Positions 52,404 to 61,823 of a stretch of DNA of 64,000 bases are shown here, piece after piece. The translations under genes and the position numbers were made by a program. The stretch comes from Bog-473 sp963840435 (GTDB lineage: Bacteria > Actinomycetota > Acidimicrobiia > Acidimicrobiales > RAAP-2), in NCBI GenBank assembly GCA_963840435.1, contig CAWIYY010000010.1:620001-684000 (forward strand), written 5' to 3'. Below the pieces are notes generated by a model. That model was not told where the DNA came from and did no database searches. It saw only the letters and a program-made list of their open reading frames with translations. Numbering within the stretch: position 1 is the stretch's first letter; the number at the start of each line of letters is the position of its first letter.

Positions 52404-53494
52404 GCGAAGAACGTCCGGTCCCGTCCCTGTTCTCCGGGGTGATGGGCCAGGAAGAGGCGGTGGCCGCGCTCCGCGCCGCCGCCCAGAACCCGGTGCACGC
52501 CTACCTCTTCGTCGGTCCCTCGGGCAACGGCGGGCTGGTTGCGGCCTCGGGTTTTGCCGCCGCCCTCCTTTGCCCCGACGGGGGCTGCGGGACGTGTCCG
52601 ACCTGCCGGGCCGCGCTGACCGGGACGGCACCCGACCTGCACGTGATCCGGCGCAGCGGCGCCACCGTCAACAAGGAAATGATGCGCCAGGTGGTGAACC
52701 TGGCCCATCACCGCCCGCTGGTGTCGGCCCGCCAGGTGATCGTGGTGCACGACATGCACCTGGTGCAGGACAGAGCACCCGTCCTCCTGAAAGCGCTCGA
52801 GGAGCCGCCGGGTGACACCGTGTTCGTCCTCCTGGCCGACGAGATGAATAACGACCTGGTGACGATCGCCAGCCGCTGCGTCACGGTGCCGTTCCCGCAG
52901 GTGCCGCGAGAGGTGCTGCTGCGCTGGCTCGAGGACGCCGGCGTCGCGCCGGAGCTGGCGACGGCGGTGACCGACAGCAGCGGAGGCAACCCGGAGCGGG
53001 CCCGGGTGATGGTCGAGGATCCCGACGTGGCGGCGCGGGTGGCACTGTGGTCGTCGGTCCCCGACGCCCTGACCGGGTCGGGCTCCACGGCGGCGCTGCT
53101 GGTCCACGAGGTCCTCGAGTCGGCCGACCGCGCCGTGGAGCCGTTGCGGGTGGCCCACCAGCGCCAGCTCGAGACGCTGACCGAGGCGGCCAAGGAGATG
53201 GGCGAGCGGGGTTTGCCGGGGCGCAAGGAAATTATGGACCAGTTCGGGCGGGAGGAGCGCCGCTTCCGGGTGGACGCTCTGCGCGCGGGACTGGGCGTGT
53301 TGGCCCGGACATACCGGACGCAACTGGGCGGGGTCGTGCGGGGTGGAGCGGCGGGTGTCGGCGACCAGGACGTGCGGGCAGCCGCGGCGGCCGTCGACCT
53401 CATCACGGAGGTGACTCAGGCCCTACCCCGGAACCCCAACGAGTCGCTGTTGCTGCAGTCGCTCTTCGTCCGCTTGGCCGCACTGGCGGCCTGA
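52400..53494 (+). CDS. holB: DNA polymerase III delta-prime subunit
   Basis: This clamp-loader subunit has 364 residues. The AAA+ fold is present, but the P-loop is degenerate (VGPSGNGGLVAA without the Lys-Thr/Ser), as is common for delta-prime, which does not hydrolyse ATP. A zinc-binding cysteine cluster is visible (CPDGGCGTCPTC), followed by VVHDMHLVQ and LLKALEEPPGDTVFVLL. GTG 52400 overlaps the tmk stop. Confidence 0.94.
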   Translation: MSEERPVPSLFSGVMGQEEAVAALRAAAQNPVHAYLFVGPSGNGGLVAASGFAAALLCPDGGCGTCPTCRAALTGTAPDLHVIRRSGATVNKEMMRQVVNLAHHRPLVSARQVIVVHDMHLVQDRAPVLLKALEEPPGDTVFVLLADEMNNDLVTIASRCVTVPFPQVPREVLLRWLEDAGVAPELATAVTDSSGGNPERARVMVEDPDVAARVALWSSVPDALTGSGSTAALLVHEVLESADRAVEPLRVAHQRQLETLTEAAKEMGERGLPGRKEIMDQFGREERRFRVDALRAGLGVLARTYRTQLGGVVRGGAAGVGDQDVRAAAAAVDLITEVTQALPRNPNESLLLQSLFVRLAALAA

Positions 53495-53643
53495 GGTGGG
53501 CGCCCGCCAGACGGGTCAACGAACGAGCACCTGGCGGGATGTCCGAGACCACCAGGGCGACCCGACCCCGCGACGGCCTGACCTACACTGTCCCTCCTGG
53601 TCAGGCCGGGCGACTCCTCAGGGAGACGTCAGGTCTCCGACCG

Positions 53644-53719
53644 GCCTGGGTAGCTCAGTCGGTAGAGCAGCGCACTCGTAATGCGCAGGTCGTCGGTTCG
53701 AATCCGACCTCAGGCTCCA
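53644..53719 (+). tRNA. tRNA-Thr (anticodon CGU)
   Basis: A 76-nt cloverleaf with encoded CCA: acceptor GCCTGGG paired with CTCAGGC (one G-T pair), D arm GCTCAGTCGGTAGAGC, anticodon stem GCGCA/TGCGC with loop CTCGTAA, and T arm GTCGG-TTCGAAT-CCGAC. It follows holB by 149 bp. Confidence 0.95.
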
Positions 53720-53774
53720 GTTCGGAGCGCAGATGCGCAGTTCTCCGCACCGATGCGCGTGCGGCAGTCAGATC

Positions 53775-54386
53775 TCAGATGGCCTGAGTGACCAACTGCT
53801 CACTGCATCCCGGCGCAGCGCCCAAGTACGCGACGATCTCTTCGTCGGCAAGTCCGTGCATCTCGCGCAGACCTGTAATGAGCACCTTCAGATACGCAAT
53901 GCTCGGAGCATCGATCTCGGCCGAGACCATCGACCACGGAGAGGTGAGGCTCAGCACCGGAACACCCTCGAGAGGAGCTAGGCAAAGCACATTCTCGTAG
54001 CGACGACTCCCAAGTTGGTGGGTCACGCCGGGGGCCAGGTCGTCGGGCCCGAGCTCGATCGGGACGCTCAGGCGACCGTTCTCTTGGGCGACGATGTCTT
54101 CAAATTGCTCCCATCCGATCAGATAGGCCCGGGCATGGCTAAATGCACCCGGCGTTCCATCGGTGTCGACGAAGCATGGAGAGCCGCTCCAGAGCTTCGA
54201 AGTCCCAGCGAAGTAGAGCTGATGCGGGAGTGCCATCCCCATATCCGCCCGAGGAGGCCTCTTGTCACGAGCGCCCCCATGTGAATGCGAACCCCCAGGT
54301 GGGCGGCCGCCCGTTATGTATCGCATAAAGCGGGCCTCACAGAGGTTCGAGCCGTACGCGGCGTACCACACGAGTCGTTCGGACAT
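53775..54386 (-). CDS. Gamma-glutamylcyclotransferase-like protein
   Basis: This 203-residue protein has the family's N-terminal nucleotide-like loop WYAAYGSNL (the YGSN motif). The rest follows the known actinobacterial cyclotransferase-like pattern (ARDKRPPRADMGMALPHQLYF, and TPGAFSHARAYLIGWEQFEDIVAQEN). It would cleave a gamma-glutamyl or related amide with cyclisation; the substrate is not determined. ATG 54386 is preferred over the frame start 27 nt upstream. A nested inverted repeat lies 43-87 bp upstream of this start. Confidence 0.8.
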   Translation of the reverse strand: MSERLVWYAAYGSNLCEARFMRYITGGRPPGGSHSHGGARDKRPPRADMGMALPHQLYFAGTSKLWSGSPCFVDTDGTPGAFSHARAYLIGWEQFEDIVAQENGRLSVPIELGPDDLAPGVTHQLGSRRYENVLCLAPLEGVPVLSLTSPWSMVSAEIDAPSIAYLKVLITGLREMHGLADEEIVAYLGAAPGCSEQLVTQAI

Positions 54387-55149
54387 GCTGAGTTCAGTCT
54401 GGCTCAATCGCACGGATCACCACGGGTCCCCAATTCAAAACTCTCCGGTGAGAGTTCGGCGCCTCGAATTGGGAGATGTCGTGGTCGTCGGCGGTGAACA
54501 CGGCGAGGCGCACGGCTCAGCGAGGAGCCCGCTTCTCATGCGTCATGCTTCGGAGCGTCTCTCTCGACGTCGAGCGCCTTGCCGTAGGCGAGCTCTGCGA
54601 CGACTGAGCTGCCCTAAGCAGACAGGCGGGCACCTCCGGCCGATCGGTCGCGGCTGGCGTTGCCAAATGGAGAGGTCTCGAATGGAAACAGACGCATCAA
54701 ATGGGTGTGGATTGAGCGGGAAGAGTTCATTTGGTGCTTTCGGGTGCACAATTGTAAAGGATCTGCAAGTGAAAACAGAGCCCTCTCGCTTCAGATGCCG
54801 CATCGATGGCGTACTCACCTCGTCGACGCTTTTGGTTCTCGACGCTTCCTGCGCGCCGCTCACGGTCTCCCGCCCTTCGATTCCTTGTCCGCCGGACCAA
54901 GACATCGTCAATACGGGGGAACCGGTGCGTTCGTCAGGCCCAAGCAGCCCGAGCGAACCTGGTGTGTGACCTGGGCGGATCTCTCGACAGGCTATCGAGG
55001 CCATGGCATCATCGTGTCCCCGAGGAGGACGAAGGGTTTCGGGGGGGAGTTTGCATGAGCAAAAGGGCGAAGTGCCGACATGACAGCGACCCCATTTCCC
55101 TCTACCTGCCGGTGAGGTGCTGGAACATTGCACGACCGGAGGTGTGCCG
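54387..55149. other. 763-bp region without a supported gene
   Basis: Open frames on both strands here are Arg/Ser/Pro-rich and have no family features, start signals or consistent codon bias. The only clear structure is the nested inverted repeat at 54429-54473. The GGAGG for the cyclase lies at the right end. Confidence 0.55.
54429..54473. repeat. Nested inverted repeat upstream of the cyclotransferase gene
   Basis: An outer perfect 8-bp pair, CCCAATTC (54429-54436) and GAATTGGG (54466-54473), encloses an inner perfect 7-bp hairpin, AACTCTC (54439-54445) and GAGAGTT (54450-54456) with loop CGGT. There is no T tract. It could be a double operator or a recombination or transcript structure. 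Confidence 0.6.
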
Positions 55150-57681
55150 ATGAGACTCCGGTCGCAGAGCGTCGACTCGAGTTTGCCCGCGGGCACCGTT
55201 ACGTTCCTCTTCACTGACATTGAGAAGTCCACACAACTTCTTCGACAGCTACAGGAGGAGCAATACAAACTCCTCCAGGATCGGCACCAGGAGATTCTGC
55301 AAAAGAACGTTTCGGACAACCGTGGAGCGCTTGTCGACGCGGAAGGTGACGGGCTCTTCTTCGTTTTTCCGAGCGCACGCTCGGCACTCGCCGCCTGTGT
55401 CGCGGGACAGGCGGCTCTGGCAGCGGAACGATGGCCCAACGGAGTCACCGTCACAGTCCGCATGGGTCTTCACACCGGAGAGGCCTCGCCGAGGAACGGA
55501 AAGTACGTGGCGTTGGCCGTCAATCAAGCGGCGCGGGTCAAAGCAGAGGCTCAGGGTGGCCAGATCCTCGCGTCGCAGGCGACTGCGGTCGCTGCTGCCG
55601 AGGCTTTACCAGGTGCGACGTCACTCAAGGACCTCGGGCAATTCACGTTGAAGGACTTCGCAGTTCCCGTTCAGCTGTTCCAGGTATGCCATCCGTCTCT
55701 CCGACACGACTTCGAGGTCGCTCCCGTATCGTCGGCAGACGTCGAACAAAAGACCGACGGTCGCCGAGAGAGCCCGGTGGTCAAGACAGCTTCTCCGGAA
55801 GTCGTGACCTCGTACCGGAGCGCGGGCGCCCCTCTGGGAACGTTCCGGGTCCCTGGAGACATCCATGTGCACATCGACGGTGGAAGCAACATGGCCGCCA
55901 TTTTCGAGACGCTGGTCGATCTCGAAGGAGCCTCTGAGGACGGACCCGCCCGCTTTCCCATGAAATTCAACCGAATCCTGCGGTACTCCGGCGGCCCGCA
56001 GCGCGAGGACCGAGCCTTCGCGCAGACGTACCGGTACCATACGCCTGGTACCGGACCGCGCGAAGTGTTCGACACGTTCAGCACGATGCGTCTGACCAAC
56101 GGAACGGACCTGGAGGCCGACGGGGTCGACTCGTTGACCCGAATCCTGGTGGCGATGGCGGACTGGTCAGGCGCGGTGGTCGAGCTCGAACGGGTGATCG
56201 GTGTGTTGCAACCCGGCGGCACATGGCAAGAAGCGAGCCCCGTGAGGATCCCCGATCCAGACGCGCTGCGGTCGGGACCGCTCCAGGAATTCCACCGGTT
56301 GGCGACCAGCCCGATTGAAATCCACCACTCGATTGATTTCCCCAAATCCGAAGATCCCGCGGACGGGAGCGCCGTTCTGACGGTCGACCGGTTGCCGACA
56401 TGGCCGAACCTCGGTGGGTGGTTCTTGTTCGACAAGGGCGAATCGTGGTCATACCGCTCGAGCGAGTTCGTGGATCGGTCAGGCGAGTACCGCTATGCCG
56501 CCTCCGTGGGGCAGAAAAGACTGCTCCAGTTCCTCGTGGACCTCGGCTATTCGTATGAGCTCCACACGCTCGTCGAGCAGGTCCTCGGCATCTGGCGGGG
56601 TGGCAGGCAGCCCTCCGACGACCGCAGTTCGGTTCCCGCACTCGGCGAATGGGAGATGTCTTGTCCGCCCAATGGGCATTTCTGGGTCATCGCAGCGAAC
56701 TTCTTCGGCGATCGGAACCCTGACGTACGGCGCGCCATGGTGACGAACTTGAGTCAGGACGTCACTTACACGTACTTCCTCAACACCTACGCCGACGTCC
56801 TGCGACTGAACCGGCTTGCTCGTGATTTGGAAAGCGATCTCATCGCGAGGGGAAAGACTGCTGATTCGGCACGGCGAGCCGTGGGGACGCGGGTGCGCTG
56901 CGTACTCCTGACGTCCGAGCTGAGTGTCGACGACCGGCTGAAACGGTTGCTGGTGGACGACTACTTCCTCTGTCCCTCGCACGCCGCCATGGGCGGATAC
57001 CGGCTGGACTCCTCGGGATTTTCGGGCGAGCGAATCGACGAGGACGAGTATGAGTACCTCGTCGAGGCCCTGAACCCGTTACTCGATGCCAAGATCTGCG
57101 GTCTGTTCTCGTCGTCCGACGAGTCGTGGGCGAGTAAATCGACGCACAAGGCCGTCGTCTGCACCGACCTGGAGGAAACGGGGGTCGACCAGGAGCAGGG
57201 CGCCTGGCGATCAATGATCGCGGCATACGATCGAATTGTCGCCCGGCAGATCAGCACACATGGGGCGAGGTGCGTCGTTGTTCGCCCGGTCCGCAACGGC
57301 TACCTGCTCGTCTTCGATGAGCCCAAGGAGGCGGCCGAATGGGCAAGACGGCTTCAATTCGACGTGCAGTGGCGGAATGAAGCGATTGCTCTGAAGGGCA
57401 GCGGGGAGTTGCCGATCCCGGTGCACAACATCGCGCTCGGCCATGGGTCCGTGACCCGAATCCTTCGAGCGCACGGTCACGACTATGTGGGCGGGTGCAT
57501 CGACGAGTGCATTCGGCTCGCCGACGCCCTTCGCGGGGGGAAGATCGCGATGTCGAGGATCTTCGCCGACCAGTACGAAGCCAACGTCGGCAAGCGCGAA
57601 TCTGCGGCCGGTACGAACATCGTCTCGGAGGAGGGACTCGGCGAGCTGAGACTCCTCGAGTGGCCCCAGTCAGTCGTCTGA
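55150..57681 (+). CDS. Large protein with two class III nucleotide cyclase domains
   Basis: This 843-residue protein has no membrane segment. Residues ~14-180 form a class III cyclase domain with both metal Asp sites (FLFTDIEKST and DAEGDGLFF) and the AVNQAARVKA transition-state region, so it should be active. Residues ~590-843 form a second, degenerate cyclase-like domain (CTDLEETG, RNGYLLVFDEP, HNIALGHGSV, GGCIDECIRLAD) in which the second metal Asp is replaced (NG instead of DG). The ~400 residues between are not recognised. Part of them (GHFWVIAANFFGDRNPDV, VTYTYFLNTY) loosely resembles sensor regions with a phospholipase-D-like pattern. ATG 55150 has CGGAGG 7 nt upstream. The product nucleotide is unknown. 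Confidence 0.8.
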   Translation: MRLRSQSVDSSLPAGTVTFLFTDIEKSTQLLRQLQEEQYKLLQDRHQEILQKNVSDNRGALVDAEGDGLFFVFPSARSALAACVAGQAALAAERWPNGVTVTVRMGLHTGEASPRNGKYVALAVNQAARVKAEAQGGQILASQATAVAAAEALPGATSLKDLGQFTLKDFAVPVQLFQVCHPSLRHDFEVAPVSSADVEQKTDGRRESPVVKTASPEVVTSYRSAGAPLGTFRVPGDIHVHIDGGSNMAAIFETLVDLEGASEDGPARFPMKFNRILRYSGGPQREDRAFAQTYRYHTPGTGPREVFDTFSTMRLTNGTDLEADGVDSLTRILVAMADWSGAVVELERVIGVLQPGGTWQEASPVRIPDPDALRSGPLQEFHRLATSPIEIHHSIDFPKSEDPADGSAVLTVDRLPTWPNLGGWFLFDKGESWSYRSSEFVDRSGEYRYAASVGQKRLLQFLVDLGYSYELHTLVEQVLGIWRGGRQPSDDRSSVPALGEWEMSCPPNGHFWVIAANFFGDRNPDVRRAMVTNLSQDVTYTYFLNTYADVLRLNRLARDLESDLIARGKTADSARRAVGTRVRCVLLTSELSVDDRLKRLLVDDYFLCPSHAAMGGYRLDSSGFSGERIDEDEYEYLVEALNPLLDAKICGLFSSSDESWASKSTHKAVVCTDLEETGVDQEQGAWRSMIAAYDRIVARQISTHGARCVVVRPVRNGYLLVFDEPKEAAEWARRLQFDVQWRNEAIALKGSGELPIPVHNIALGHGSVTRILRAHGHDYVGGCIDECIRLADALRGGKIAMSRIFADQYEANVGKRESAAGTNIVSEEGLGELRLLEWPQSVV

Positions 57682-59319
57682 GGGCCGCGTGCTGCCCTCC
57701 TCCACCCAGGAAGGCAGAGTGACCGCCTCGAGCGCCGCCTCCGCCTCTGCCAGAAGAACCTTTTCAGCCTCGGAGTAGATCCGGCTTGCCTCTTCAGGTG
57801 AGTCGGCGATGCTCGTGATGCCTATCTGCCCGCACTCCGTGATGGAGCTGATCATGTGGAAGACCACGCCGCTCTGGCGCGACTGATCGAAGTGTAAGCC
57901 GCGCCGAGCGACGATGTCGAAGACGTCATCGATTGCGAGCGCTCGCAGGGCAGACGACTCGAGGTGATCCGACGCCACCAGGTACTTAGGGGTACCGTTC
58001 GGCGCGCAATAGGTGCCCGAGTCGCTGTCGAAGGATCCGTTTGTCAGAAACTGCAGCGTGAGGAATGGGTGTGTCGTGCCCCCCTTGCGGAGGTTGAGTT
58101 CTATCGCGTACGCCTTCCATGACTGGTCCGGTTGGCGAATAACGACGAAGTCGATGGCAAAGCGACCGAGCACACCCTCTCGGGCGAGACGGTCCGCGAT
58201 CCGCTTCGCGGGCTCGATGATCTGGGCTGCATACGCCGGATCGGCCGGAAACTGACAGCCGAGGTAGCTCTGTCCCTTCGGGCCACCGAGGATCTGGTCG
58301 TGCGTCGACAGGACGTCCACCCCACCAAGTGGAGTCACCCTTAGCTGGACGCTGGGGCTCAGCACCTCGCCGAGAAGCATCTCCTCGATGATTCCCCCAC
58401 GCTCTTCCAACTTTTCCATGTAGGACTCGACTGAGGTGTCGCGGCTCTCGAGCGCCATGGAGGCGACCCGAACCTCGAGCTCCGAGCTCTCGTTCGCCGA
58501 GCCCGGGGGAGGGAGATTGGCCAGGTCGATCTGGGCGTTCCCCTGACCGGACACCCCTTCATTGAGCTTCACGATCGCCGCCTTGATCTCGGGGTCGGTC
58601 GCGCGCATTTCGGTCAACGCACCCACCAGGTCGTTGATGGACCTCAGGTCCTCCACTCCTGCGGGATGCGGAACGCCCACTTCGGCGAAGAGTCGACGGC
58701 ACCCAGTCTTCGTACCAAGGTGAAAGTGCCTGGGGTCCGCTCCGAATACCGGTATGCCCAACGCCAGAGCAACGTCGCGCTCGAGGGTGGTCGTGTTGTA
58801 GGGCACCAAGTGTGAGAGGGCGGGGTCAGGGATCAGCGATCTGATCCGCCGAAGGAGCCGCGGTCTCTCCAACAACTTGGTACTCAGCGGCTTATCCGAG
58901 GAATCGTTGACTGCGATCAGAGTCAGGCGATCGCGAGCATGGCTCGGGATGACTCCGGGGAGCAGCGACAGGTAGTACTCGATGATGCTCGGGGCAATCG
59001 TCTGAGAGGTGATGTAGATGAGTTTCAGGCGCGGTTGCCGCAATAAGAAGAGCATGAAGAGAAACCGCTCTTCGTATGCCTGCAACAGCGCGCCCGAGCG
59101 CTCGCCGATGCGGTCGACCGTCACGCTCGGGAGGATGACGACTGACTCCTCTTCCTCGTGTTGGCCGATGGCCTCCCACACCCCGGGCATCGCGAGCTGA
59201 AGCTGGTCGTACATTTCGTATCTTGTCGCCTCGTCGAGCGCATGGAGCGCGACTCCCTCGTCAGACTCCGCGTGCCTGCGACGATGCGTCCCGCTGGCCG
59301 GATCCCGTTCTTGCTCCAA
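57670..59319 (-). CDS. PGM1-type ATP-grasp ligase (pre-ATP-grasp domain)
   Basis: This is a carboxylate-amine ligase of the ATP-grasp fold, similar to PGM1-related peptide ligases. The N-terminal pre-ATP-grasp domain shows VVILPSVTVDRIGERSG, YEERFLFMLFLLRQPRL and YLSLLPGVIPSHARDRL. The ATP-grasp core has TKTGCRRLFAEVGVPHPAGV, AAIVKLNEGVSGQGNAQ and AYAIELNLRKGGTTHP. PGM1-like enzymes join a carboxylate to an amine, often to peptides; the substrate here is unknown. TTG 59319 is chosen for GGAGG spaced 7 nt; an in-frame GTG at 59349 is the longer alternative. Its 3' end overlaps the convergent cyclase gene by 12 nt. Confidence 0.85.
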   Translation of the reverse strand: MEQERDPASGTHRRRHAESDEGVALHALDEATRYEMYDQLQLAMPGVWEAIGQHEEEESVVILPSVTVDRIGERSGALLQAYEERFLFMLFLLRQPRLKLIYITSQTIAPSIIEYYLSLLPGVIPSHARDRLTLIAVNDSSDKPLSTKLLERPRLLRRIRSLIPDPALSHLVPYNTTTLERDVALALGIPVFGADPRHFHLGTKTGCRRLFAEVGVPHPAGVEDLRSINDLVGALTEMRATDPEIKAAIVKLNEGVSGQGNAQIDLANLPPPGSANESSELEVRVASMALESRDTSVESYMEKLEERGGIIEEMLLGEVLSPSVQLRVTPLGGVDVLSTHDQILGGPKGQSYLGCQFPADPAYAAQIIEPAKRIADRLAREGVLGRFAIDFVVIRQPDQSWKAYAIELNLRKGGTTHPFLTLQFLTNGSFDSDSGTYCAPNGTPKYLVASDHLESSALRALAIDDVFDIVARRGLHFDQSRQSGVVFHMISSITECGQIGITSIADSPEEASRIYSEAEKVLLAEAEAALEAVTLPSWVEEGSTRPSDD

Positions 59320-59349
59320 GGCCCCTCCTCCATCAGGTACGGCGGACAC

Positions 59350-59681
59350 TCTACGGCTTCTACTCGGCGTCCGACTCCGAACATTGATGAGGGCGTGATC
59401 GTTTTCACGAGGGGCCTCGTTGTTTGCGGGCTGGCGACGCCGAGCAGATGGTTGGTTGCATCCCGAGCTCTCGGAGGTCTCGGCACCGCGTTCGTATCTT
59501 CCGGCGCTCTGTCCGTCCTCGAGATCACCTTCGAGGGGGTCGAGAGCGAAACACGGCGCTGAGCATCTGGGGGGGGATAGCCGGCAACGAGACTCCCGAG
59601 CCAGAGCTCCAGCGTGAGCTCAGACGGGTACAGAACAACACGCGGCTGTAGCCTGCAAACGGAGAAACCGGAGGCCGAACT
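59350..59681. other. 332-bp intergenic region
   Basis: I see no gene, tRNA or strong repeat here. The ATP-grasp ligase and the amidohydrolase are divergently transcribed from it, so it should contain both promoters. Confidence 0.5.
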
Positions 59682-60848
59682 GTGCCTGCAGAATTATTCC
59701 AGCGCCATCAGGTCATCGACGTCGACACCCACCTGACCGAACCGCCCGACCTGTGGACGTCCCGGGTGTCATCGAAGTGGGGCGAGGCCGTGCCGCACGT
59801 GAAGAACGTGCGCGGGACGGACTACTGGGTGGCCGGGGGCACCTTTCTCAACGCACCTGGCAATACGGCGATCGCGGGCTGGCCGGACTACGTGCCGGAC
59901 GGGCCTCGGACATACGACGAAATTCCGCCGTCGGCCTACGACGCCAATGCTCGGCTCGTGCACATGGACGATGAGGGCATTTATGCACAGGTCCTCTACC
60001 CCAACGTCGCTGGATTCGGATCGGCGTACTTCCTGAAGCTCGGCGATCGCGAACTGGTGACGGCATGCGTGCGTGCCTACAACGACTTCCTCGTCGACTG
60101 GGCGTCGGCCGACCCGGCGCGGCTGATCCCTGTGATGTCCACGCCGTTCTGGGACCTGGATTTTGCCGTCGAGGAACTCGAGCGCTGTATCGCCAACGGT
60201 CACAAGGCGGTGAACTTCTGCAACCACCCCGAATCGCACGGCGAGCCGCCGCTCTCGGACCCGCATTGGGACCGACTCTGGGCAGCCGCCCAGGAGGCAG
60301 AGGTGCCCATCAGCTTCCATATCGGTGGCGGCGACATCACGGCGGCGTTCACCAATGATCCGCACCTGAGCTTTCAGGCCAAGTTCCCCAAGGTCTCCGC
60401 ACTCATGATCATGGACAACATCGAGACGCTCGCCGACCTGATCTTCGGCGGCGTGTGCCATCGCTTCCCCGAACTGCGCTTCGTTTCGGTCGAATCGGGC
60501 GTCGGCTGGCTGCCCAGCGTGCTCGAGACATTCGATTGGCAGTGGGGCAACAGCGCGATCCGCGAGGCGCATCCCGGATACGACCTGTTGCCATCAGAGT
60601 ATTTTCGGCGCCAGATCTACGGTTGCTTCTGGTTCGAAGAGCACGCCGCACGTGTTGCGATCGAGCGCTTCCCTGACAACATCCTCTTCGAGACCGACTT
60701 CCCACACCCCACGTGCCAGCATCCCGGACCAGCCAGTATCGGGGTGTCTCCCGGCGAGTATGCAACGAAGGCACTTGAAGGTCTCGAGGATGGCCTCGTC
60801 GCCAAGGTCTTGCACGACAACGCGGCGACGGTGTACAGCCTCTCCTGA
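59682..60848 (+). CDS. Amidohydrolase-family (ACMSD-like) metalloenzyme
   Basis: This 388-residue amidohydrolase-2 family protein starts with VIDVDTHLTEPPDLW, where the D-x-H metal site is DTH. The middle has HGEPPLSDPHWDRLWAAAQ and PISFHIGGGD, and the end has LFETDFPHPTCQHPGP, with metal-binding His and the catalytic Asp. These enzymes act as decarboxylases or C-C hydrolases on ring-cleavage products. GTG 59682 has CGGAGG about 10 nt upstream. It starts the catabolic-looking cluster to the right. Confidence 0.88.
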   Translation: MPAELFQRHQVIDVDTHLTEPPDLWTSRVSSKWGEAVPHVKNVRGTDYWVAGGTFLNAPGNTAIAGWPDYVPDGPRTYDEIPPSAYDANARLVHMDDEGIYAQVLYPNVAGFGSAYFLKLGDRELVTACVRAYNDFLVDWASADPARLIPVMSTPFWDLDFAVEELERCIANGHKAVNFCNHPESHGEPPLSDPHWDRLWAAAQEAEVPISFHIGGGDITAAFTNDPHLSFQAKFPKVSALMIMDNIETLADLIFGGVCHRFPELRFVSVESGVGWLPSVLETFDWQWGNSAIREAHPGYDLLPSEYFRRQIYGCFWFEEHAARVAIERFPDNILFETDFPHPTCQHPGPASIGVSPGEYATKALEGLEDGLVAKVLHDNAATVYSLS

Positions 60849-60976
60849 TTGGCCCTCGTCTCGAGGTTGTCGGCGCCTCGAGACGACACACCAAGGAGAT
60901 CGGCGCCGCGCGGATGGCGCGCAGCGTTGCGAGCAGGATCGCGCATCCCGCGTCTTCGATCCTGTGACCTCATCGA

Positions 60977-61768
60977 CTATTCGCTCGGCAGTGTTCCCCC
61001 GACCTCCAGGAGAAGGTCATCAAGTTGACGGCCGAGCGCCCACCCGACGTAGACGGCGAAGTGGATCACGAGCTCTTGCAGTTCCTCGAGGGTGAGTTCG
61101 CCGTTCCGCAACGCTGACTCAAGGTGAGCTCGGGCCTCAGATGCAACTCCTGCCGCGGCGCAGCAACAGATGCTGACGATCCTCCGGTCCCTTCTGGTGA
61201 GGTGCTCTTCCCTCGTCCAGATCTCTCCATAGAGGTAGTCGAGATAGGCGCTTCGGCGGAAGACCGTCGTAGGCGGGGGCGGTGGTTGGCCATGCACCGC
61301 ACGGTATGCCGCGTGGCCTCGGGCGTGGCGCTCCTCCAGTGCCACGGGATCCGTCCACGGCACGAACTTGGTCGAGGGAATCTTCTCCCCTCGCTGCTCA
61401 GCGAGATTGGCTGTCGCCAGCGCGCCATGCATGCTGAGGACGGCCGCCTTGGGCCAACCCAGCTGTGTCGCGAAAAACAGGACGAACTCGTCGAACTCTT
61501 CGAGGCTGACGTCACCGCTGTTGAGGGCGGCCCAGACGTGAGTCTGGATGGGATAGTCCGAGCCCGTGAAACCCAGGCAAGACAAAGTGATCCACCGACG
61601 GTCGCGGGGGGTCAGCACCCCTCGACGCCACATTTCCCCAAAGACGAAGCCAATGACACCCGCGTCGATGTACGCCGAGGTGGGATCGGGACTGGGCGTC
61701 GTCATGATGTGCTCGTAGGCGGCCCGAGCAGCGGCCTGCCGTTCGTCTCGATCTGTCCAGATGTCCAT
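60977..61768 (-). CDS. Carboxymuconolactone decarboxylase (CMD) family protein, two-domain
   Basis: The protein carries two CMD/AhpD-like helical modules (LTPRDRRWITLSCLGFTG, and LTRRDRRIVSICCCAAAG). It lacks the CxxC pair of peroxidatic AhpD proteins, so a lactone decarboxylase or binding role is more likely. ATG 61768 is used; an earlier start adds five residues. It is followed in the same direction by no close gene and lies 55 bp downstream of the SDR gene. Confidence 0.85.
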   Translation of the reverse strand: MDIWTDRDERQAAARAAYEHIMTTPSPDPTSAYIDAGVIGFVFGEMWRRGVLTPRDRRWITLSCLGFTGSDYPIQTHVWAALNSGDVSLEEFDEFVLFFATQLGWPKAAVLSMHGALATANLAEQRGEKIPSTKFVPWTDPVALEERHARGHAAYRAVHGQPPPPPTTVFRRSAYLDYLYGEIWTREEHLTRRDRRIVSICCCAAAGVASEARAHLESALRNGELTLEELQELVIHFAVYVGWALGRQLDDLLLEVGGTLPSE

Positions 61769-61823
61769 ATGGTCCTTTCTCAACGGTCGGCCGAGGTCTT
61801 GGCCGATCTCCGTCGGCCGGTTC

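Noticed and set aside
55150..59319. Pycsar/CBASS-type antiphage system
   Set aside because: The cyclase domain is class III, but no recognised effector (TIR, transmembrane, nuclease) is adjacent; the neighbour is an ATP-grasp ligase on the opposite strand.
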